IMG/VR virus record: IMGVR_UViG_3300036652_000658
Location: 1 to 22,824 of that record
Direction: 5' to 3' (one strand)
Origin: a virus
DNA length: 22,824 bases
Made by a program: the position numbers and the translations under genes. Shown one piece after another: positions 19,579 to 22,824 of the stretch (positions are counted from its first letter, which is position 1; the number at the start of each line of letters is the position of its first letter). The notes under the pieces are model-generated. The model ran no database searches. It was not told where the DNA came from and saw only the letters and a program-made list of their open reading frames with translations.

Positions 19579-19874
19579 AATACCTCGTAGCAGTCATCGA
19601 CAGCGGTGAAGCCATGTTCACCTTCCCCAAGACCGTTGACCACGACCGCATGGCCGAGTCGCTGGAGCGCATTCGCTTCGGCGGCGAACGCAACTGGGAC
19701 CGAAAGCTGTTCAAGGGAGTGGAGCGCGGCACGATTGTCTCGGCTGGCTTCATCAGCAACGGCACTTGCCATGGGCGCAGTGAGACGCTGGACCTTGATT
19801 GCCGGCCGATCACCGACACGGCGCTGTTCCGGGCGCAGTACGGCTCCATTCCAACACCGGATGCCGCGCCATGA
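19575..19874 (+). CDS. Hypothetical protein
   Basis: A protein of 99 residues beginning MKYLVAVIDSGEAMFTFPKT, suggesting a beta-strand opening. A charged helix follows (HDRMAESLERIRFGGERNW), then a middle with GTIVSAGFISNGTCHGRSE and a polar end. AAGGAG precedes the start by about 8 nt, and the ATG overlaps the upstream stop. I do not recognise a family. Confidence 0.6.
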   Translation: MKYLVAVIDSGEAMFTFPKTVDHDRMAESLERIRFGGERNWDRKLFKGVERGTIVSAGFISNGTCHGRSETLDLDCRPITDTALFRAQYGSIPTPDAAP

Positions 19875-20023
19875 CCCACCTCAAAACCACCACCCTAGCC
19901 GCCCTCTTCCTGGCGGCTTTCTTCATTCTGGCCCACCTCATGGACGGCCCCAGCGACATGCAAGCAGAGGAAGACACCGCTCTCGCTGTGAGCGACCTTG
20001 CAAAGATGGAGGGGGCGAAATGA
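19871..20023 (+). CDS. Small membrane-anchored protein (50 residues)
   Basis: MTHLKTTTLAALFLAAFFIL followed by an acidic tail with SDMQAEEDTALAVSDLAKME. Residues about 7-24 form one hydrophobic span preceded by a Lys, so this is a signal-anchor-like single-pass protein. It overlaps both neighbours by 4 nt (ATGA). It is the first of three tiny membrane-protein genes in a row. Confidence 0.6.
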   Translation: MTHLKTTTLAALFLAAFFILAHLMDGPSDMQAEEDTALAVSDLAKMEGAK

Positions 20024-20211
20024 CCGCGCTACTCACGATTGCCTGGTTGGTGTGCACGTTCCTGTCCTTGGTCTGCGTTTACCAATTCGTCGGCATGCAC
20101 CTGATGGTTTGCTATTTCCCCGAGGGCAAAAGCTGGTGGAACGTCCCCGCGCAATGGTTGTCATTGGCCGCATTTGCCGCCTGTGCAATTTACAACCCAT
20201 GGCGTTTTTGA
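20020..20211 (+). CDS. Small two-span membrane protein (63 residues)
   Basis: The product begins MTALLTIAWLVCTFLSLVCV (first hydrophobic segment, about residues 3-22) and has a second at about 42-59 (AQWLSLAAFAACAIYNPW). A polar loop FPEGKSWWNVP lies between. The ATG overlaps the upstream stop. Two spans in 63 residues would fit a class II holin, but no lysis genes are nearby to support that, so function remains unknown. Confidence 0.6.
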   Translation: MTALLTIAWLVCTFLSLVCVYQFVGMHLMVCYFPEGKSWWNVPAQWLSLAAFAACAIYNPWRF

Positions 20212-20212
20212 C

Positions 20213-20299
20213 ATGCCCCCATCCCTAGCCGCAGCCCTCTGGCTCCTAACCTGCGCGATCTGTCTTGCGCTGGCTATGACCTATTTCTATGGAGTTTGA
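20213..20299 (+). CDS. Tiny membrane peptide (28 residues)
   Basis: ATG 20213 opens MPPSLAAALWLLTCAICLAL, with a stop at 20297-20299, one nucleotide after the previous stop. Residues 5-25 are hydrophobic, giving a single span. The ribosome-binding site is poor, so translation would rely on coupling to the upstream gene. This is the least certain of the membrane trio. The next gene starts 2 bp later. Confidence 0.45.
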   Translation: MPPSLAAALWLLTCAICLALAMTYFYGV

Positions 20300-20300
20300 T

Positions 20301-20660
20301 ATGAAATTTCTGATCGACAAGACTTCTTCTTGGGACAGAGAAGAGGCGCCCCATCCTGCTGCGTTTCAAGGGCCACTCCCGAGCCTGCGGACAGAGGTTC
20401 GGACATGCCGCACGATTGAAGAGTTTGACTCTCGATTTGGCGACCGGGAAGGCACATGGACCAGCAAGGGCCAGAACCACCGCACATGCCCTGATGGCAT
20501 TTGCCGCGAAGTCCCCCAGGTCGGTACGGCTTGGTATGTGGAAATCGAAACTCTCGCCGATCTTTTAGACTTTGCCGGGAGCAATGGCGATCTGGTGATT
20601 TCCAACAATCCGCGCGTTGGCTGCCCTGAGTTGGAAATCTACGACGACTACCGGGAATGA
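20301..20660 (+). CDS. Hypothetical protein
   Basis: A protein of 119 residues: MKFLIDKTSSWDREEAPHPA at the start, RTCRTIEEFDSRFGDREGTW in the middle, and NNPRVGCPELEIYDDYRE at the end. Mixed alpha/beta content with scattered Cys. ATG 20301 is preferred over an in-frame ATG at 20289 because GGAG lies 6 nt upstream of it, while nothing suitable precedes 20289. No family is recognised. Confidence 0.65.
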   Translation: MKFLIDKTSSWDREEAPHPAAFQGPLPSLRTEVRTCRTIEEFDSRFGDREGTWTSKGQNHRTCPDGICREVPQVGTAWYVEIETLADLLDFAGSNGDLVISNNPRVGCPELEIYDDYRE

Positions 20661-20824
20661 CCATGCACCACGACCCATTTTCCCTTTGGGTTGCAAAAGC
20701 CATCGCTGACTGTGGGGGCGACAGTGCTGCATACCTGGCAGAGATAGAGGCGGAAGTTACCCGCTTGCGCGTCATCCTGCCTTATGGCACACTCTGTTTT
20801 GTCGATGTGCTGAACCCACAATGA
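20657..20824 (+). CDS. Small hypothetical protein before the structured RNA
   Basis: A protein of 55 residues: MTMHHDPFSLWVAKAIADCG, then a helical stretch SAAYLAEIEAEVTRLRVILP and the tail GTLCFVDVLNPQ. ATG 20657 overlaps the upstream stop (ATGA); a second ATG two codons later is an alternative. The stop at 20822-20824 lies about 12 bp before the terminator-like hairpin. No family is recognised. Confidence 0.55.
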   Translation: MTMHHDPFSLWVAKAIADCGGDSAAYLAEIEAEVTRLRVILPYGTLCFVDVLNPQ

Positions 20825-20835
20825 CAAAGACACAT

Positions 20836-20912
20836 GAGGCCTCTTTCTCATGCGCTCAGCCGAAAGGCAATGGTGGGTTCAGCACCAGAGCGCAGCAGAA
20901 AGAGGCCTTTTT
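20836..20912 (+). ncRNA. Three-way-junction RNA element with built-in terminator
   Basis: AGGCCTCTTTCT (20837-20848) pairs perfectly with AGAAAGAGGCCT (20897-20908), and TTTTT (20908-20912) follows. Inside, after a 2x2 internal loop, TGCGCTC (20851-20857) pairs with GAGCGCA (20888-20894). It encloses two hairpins: GCC-GAAA-GGC (20859-20868, GNRA loop) and TGGTG-GGTTCAG-CACCA (20871-20887). The outer stem and T-tract make an efficient terminator. The inner junction goes beyond what a terminator needs and suggests a structured RNA. I do not recognise a named family. Confidence 0.6.
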
Positions 20913-21174
20913 GCGTTCTATCGACCTCTCTGCATGCGGAACGTCGGTGGTGCAGTCAGCACAAGTCCGGTACACGAGCAAGCCAAACCGGACAGCGTGG
21001 GCGAATTCCTAGAGCGCGGCGGTGGGCGAAAGTCCGATAGTCTGGGATAGCGTAATGCGACGGGCATGGCTCCGGGAAGCATTGACGTAGAGCGAACTGT
21101 TCTCCAGGAGACGGTAAGGCTACGTTTGCTCTGAACAATCACCAAGAAGCATTGTTACTTTAAGAGGGATAGAT
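20913..21174 (+). other. Non-coding stretch with several stems upstream of ERF gene
   Basis: These 262 bp lack a credible gene: short ORFs exist in several frames but none has a ribosome-binding site or a protein-like composition. Stems visible are GTGC/GCAC (20950-20962), a perfect GTCCGGT/ACCGGAC (20965-20993) and GGGC-GAAA-GTCC (21024-21035, GNRA loop). ACGTAG/CTACGT (21085-21125) competes with AGAGCGAA/TTTGCTCT (21089-21132), and AACAAT/ATTGTT (21134-21156) follows. It may hold the leader and promoter of the recombination genes, though I could not place a good promoter. Confidence 0.45.
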
Positions 21175-21792
21175 ATGAATGTCTACCAGAAGCTGAACAA
21201 AGCCAGAGCTGACTTCCATCAGCAAAAGCTGATCAAGACCGGCCACAACAAGTTCGCCGGCTACAACTATTTCGAGTTGGGCGACTTCCTGATCCCGGCG
21301 CTCTCCATCTTCAACGAAAACGGCCTTTGCGGCATCGTGTCGTTTGGCGCCACAGAAGCCGCCATGCGCGTCGTGGACTGCGACAAGCCCGAGGACATGA
21401 TCGTTTTCACGTCGCCGCTGTCAGAGGCCAATCTGAAGGGCTGTCACCCAGTGCAGAACGTTGGCGCGGTCGAGACGTATCAGAGGCGTTACCTCTGGCA
21501 AGTCGCGCTGGAGATTGTCGAGCATAGCGCAGTAGATGGCGCGCAGGTCGCCGGCAAGAAGCCGGGAAAGATTGCTGTCAAGGAAGGCATTGGCGACGAT
21601 CTCCCAGAAGACTGGAAATCCTACCTCAAGGGCCTGGCCTTTGAAGTGAAAGAAGACGTTGACGCTGGCCGTCTGGATGACGCAAAGAAGCGCATCAAAG
21701 ACGCAGCCCTTGAAGACGATCAATACATCTACATGGATCGCCAGCTCGACTCCAAGACCCGTTCCGCACTCAAGCCAAAGGCACCAGTATGA
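21175..21792 (+). CDS. erf: ERF-family single-strand annealing recombinase
   Basis: A protein of 205 residues. The N-terminal domain reads MNVYQKLNKARADFHQQKLI, then TGHNKFAGYNYFELGDFLIP (about 22-41), a FNENGLCGIVSF segment, and VQNVGAVETYQRRYLWQVAL (about 94-113), which are the ERF hallmarks. The C-terminal ~80 residues are charged and helical. ERF proteins (P22 Erf type) form rings on single-stranded DNA and anneal complementary strands during recombination and circularisation. GAGGG lies about 7 nt before ATG 21175. The stop overlaps the SSB-like gene (ATGA), a common pairing. Confidence 0.9.
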   Translation: MNVYQKLNKARADFHQQKLIKTGHNKFAGYNYFELGDFLIPALSIFNENGLCGIVSFGATEAAMRVVDCDKPEDMIVFTSPLSEANLKGCHPVQNVGAVETYQRRYLWQVALEIVEHSAVDGAQVAGKKPGKIAVKEGIGDDLPEDWKSYLKGLAFEVKEDVDAGRLDDAKKRIKDAALEDDQYIYMDRQLDSKTRSALKPKAPV

Positions 21793-22106
21793 CCCAGTAT
21801 GACAACACCAACCGTGGAGTTCTCTTCATCAACGACCGCAAAGAAGAGGGCAGCAACAAGCCGGACCGCACTGGCTCCATCAACGTTGACGGCGTGGAAT
21901 ACTTCCTCGACGGCTGGATAAAGTCGGGGCAGAAAGGCCAGTTCCTGAGCCTTTCCATCAAGCGCAAGGACAAGCAACCACAGCAGGAGAGCCGCCCGGC
22001 CCAGCGCCCGCAGCAACCACCACAGCAACGCCAGCAGCCCCCACAGCGGGGAAACGACAGCTATGGTGGTGGTTATCAAGACGATGACAGCGCCCCACCA
22101 TTCTGA
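21789..22106 (+). CDS. SSB-like DNA-binding protein
   Basis: A protein of 105 residues. The N-terminal ~60 residues (MTQYDNTNRGVLFINDRKEE, then GSINVDGVEYFLDGWIKSG and FLSLSIKRK) look like a small OB-fold beta-barrel. A Gln/Pro/Arg-rich linker (about 63-88) leads to the tail DDDSAPPF (98-105), which resembles the acidic C-terminal tip of bacterial SSB used to recruit partner proteins. Overlap with the ERF gene by 4 nt supports a joint role in single-strand handling. It lacks the length and motifs of a canonical SSB, so a diverged or functional analogue is the best wording. Confidence 0.7.
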   Translation: MTQYDNTNRGVLFINDRKEEGSNKPDRTGSINVDGVEYFLDGWIKSGQKGQFLSLSIKRKDKQPQQESRPAQRPQQPPQQRQQPPQRGNDSYGGGYQDDDSAPPF

Positions 22107-22146
22107 TCAGCCTGGCTATTTGATACCGACCTCATTGGAGCAAGAC

Positions 22147-22824
22147 ATGAGCACACCTGAAATCAACATCACTTCCCGTCACATCAAGTACGGCGCTATC
22201 GCCCTGATGGCCGCCATCGTTCTGGCTTTCTGCTGGCCGCTCTACACAGTGCCCACAGGCCATCGCGGCGTCATCACCGTGGGCGGCGCAATCAAGGGCA
22301 TCGAGCCGGAAGGCTTCACGCTTATCTGGCCATGGCAGAAGCTCAGCGTGTTCAACGTGCGCGCCGAACAGGCCAGCATTGAGAACGCCGATGGCGCCAC
22401 TGCTGACCAGCAACCCGTGAAGACAAGCCTTGTGGTGCGCTACTCAGTGCTACCCGACAAGGTGGCCCACGTCTTCGAGCAATACAGCCGCGACGGCAAC
22501 CTTGACTCGTACATCCAGACAGCCAGCATGGATGCATTCAAGGCGGTCACGGCACGCTACTCCGCCCCCGACCTGATCGCCAAGCGGCCACAGGTAGCAA
22601 CGGACATCGTTGCCCAACTCCGAGCCAAGGCCGGCGTGTATGGCGCGCAGATCATCAATGTGGACATGACCAACTTCTCCTTCAACCCGGCCTACATGGC
22701 GGCGATCAATGAGAAGGTCACGCAAGAGCAGTTGCGCCAAGCGGCCGAGAACAAGGTGCTCACCGTCAGCGCCCAGCAAAAGGAAAAGGTCGCCATCGCC
22801 GAAGCCGAAGCCACGGCCCGCATC
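22147..22824 (+). CDS. SPFH/band-7 (prohibitin/HflC-like) membrane protein, cut by window edge
   Basis: The frame is open from ATG 22147 to the right edge, giving at least 226 residues. The N-terminus has a single membrane span (about 14-33, YGAIALMAAIVLAFCWPLY) followed by TVPTGHRGVITVGGAIKGIE and PEGFTLIWPWQKLSVFNVRA, the start of the SPFH domain. The helical stretch towards the edge (AAINEKVTQEQLRQAAENK, KEKVAIAEAEATA) is the usual coiled-coil extension. In bacteria such proteins form membrane rings around FtsH protease (HflKC). GGAG lies 6-7 nt before the start. Its role in a phage is unknown. Confidence 0.85.
   Translation, partial: MSTPEINITSRHIKYGAIALMAAIVLAFCWPLYTVPTGHRGVITVGGAIKGIEPEGFTLIWPWQKLSVFNVRAEQASIENADGATADQQPVKTSLVVRYSVLPDKVAHVFEQYSRDGNLDSYIQTASMDAFKAVTARYSAPDLIAKRPQVATDIVAQLRAKAGVYGAQIINVDMTNFSFNPAYMAAINEKVTQEQLRQAAENKVLTVSAQQKEKVAIAEAEATARI

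Noticed and set aside
20821-21050. Three short plus-strand frames (63-68 codons)
   Set aside because: They run through the terminator stem and inner junction in different frames, and none has a ribosome-binding site. The one beginning at 20821 overlaps the previous stop as ATGA, but its sequence is mostly the paired RNA element.

Overview
The window is a contiguous piece of a tailed bacteriophage or prophage genome. A head-assembly module, a lambda-type replication and nin module, and a recombination module are all recognisable, and no chromosomal housekeeping genes are seen. The head genes (P22-like portal, SU10-type major capsid protein, SU10-type adaptor) suggest a podovirus-like particle. 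Base composition and the flavour of the small genes suggest a high-GC proteobacterial host, possibly Burkholderiales. That host guess is inference. No integrase, repressor, lysis gene, CRISPR array, insertion sequence or diversity-generating retroelement was found, so lifestyle cannot be decided from this window.

Layout. Positions 1-17150 are read leftward (minus strand). In transcription order this strand holds about nine small early genes (17150-14565), a lambda O-like initiator and a P-like helicase loader (14481-13178), and small genes including a Gp49-like protein. NinG, an HNH/AP2 endonuclease, more small genes and NinB follow (to 9300). Next come a 32-residue membrane peptide, a tandem tRNA-Pro(UGG)/tRNA-Gln(UUG) pair with its own promoter, and terminase small and large subunits. 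The order ends with portal, two overlapping small genes, scaffold, major capsid protein, three small head-module proteins, an adaptor and the start of a tail fibre that runs off the left edge. Most gene junctions overlap by 1-8 nt or are 1 nt apart, so this reads as one tightly coupled operon or a few nested ones.

Positions 17151-17408 are a divergent control region. It has a clear rightward sigma70-type promoter and a leader hairpin, but no regulator gene. Positions 17409-22824 are read rightward: small unknown genes, a run of tiny membrane proteins, a structured non-coding stretch of about 350 bp (20825-21174), then an ERF single-strand annealing recombinase, an SSB-like protein and an SPFH/band-7 membrane protein cut by the right edge.

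How it fits together: the O-like and P-like proteins should fire replication from an origin whose candidate iterons (TGTAGAYCARWGTAGA) lie inside and just upstream of the O-like gene. ERF, the SSB-like protein, NinB and NinG would handle recombination of replication intermediates. The terminase-portal-scaffold-capsid-adaptor set packages the product. The most interesting unexplained elements are the three-way-junction RNA with a built-in terminator at 20836-20912, the iterons, and the short tetraloop hairpins found in all five gaps longer than 30 bp of the head operon.
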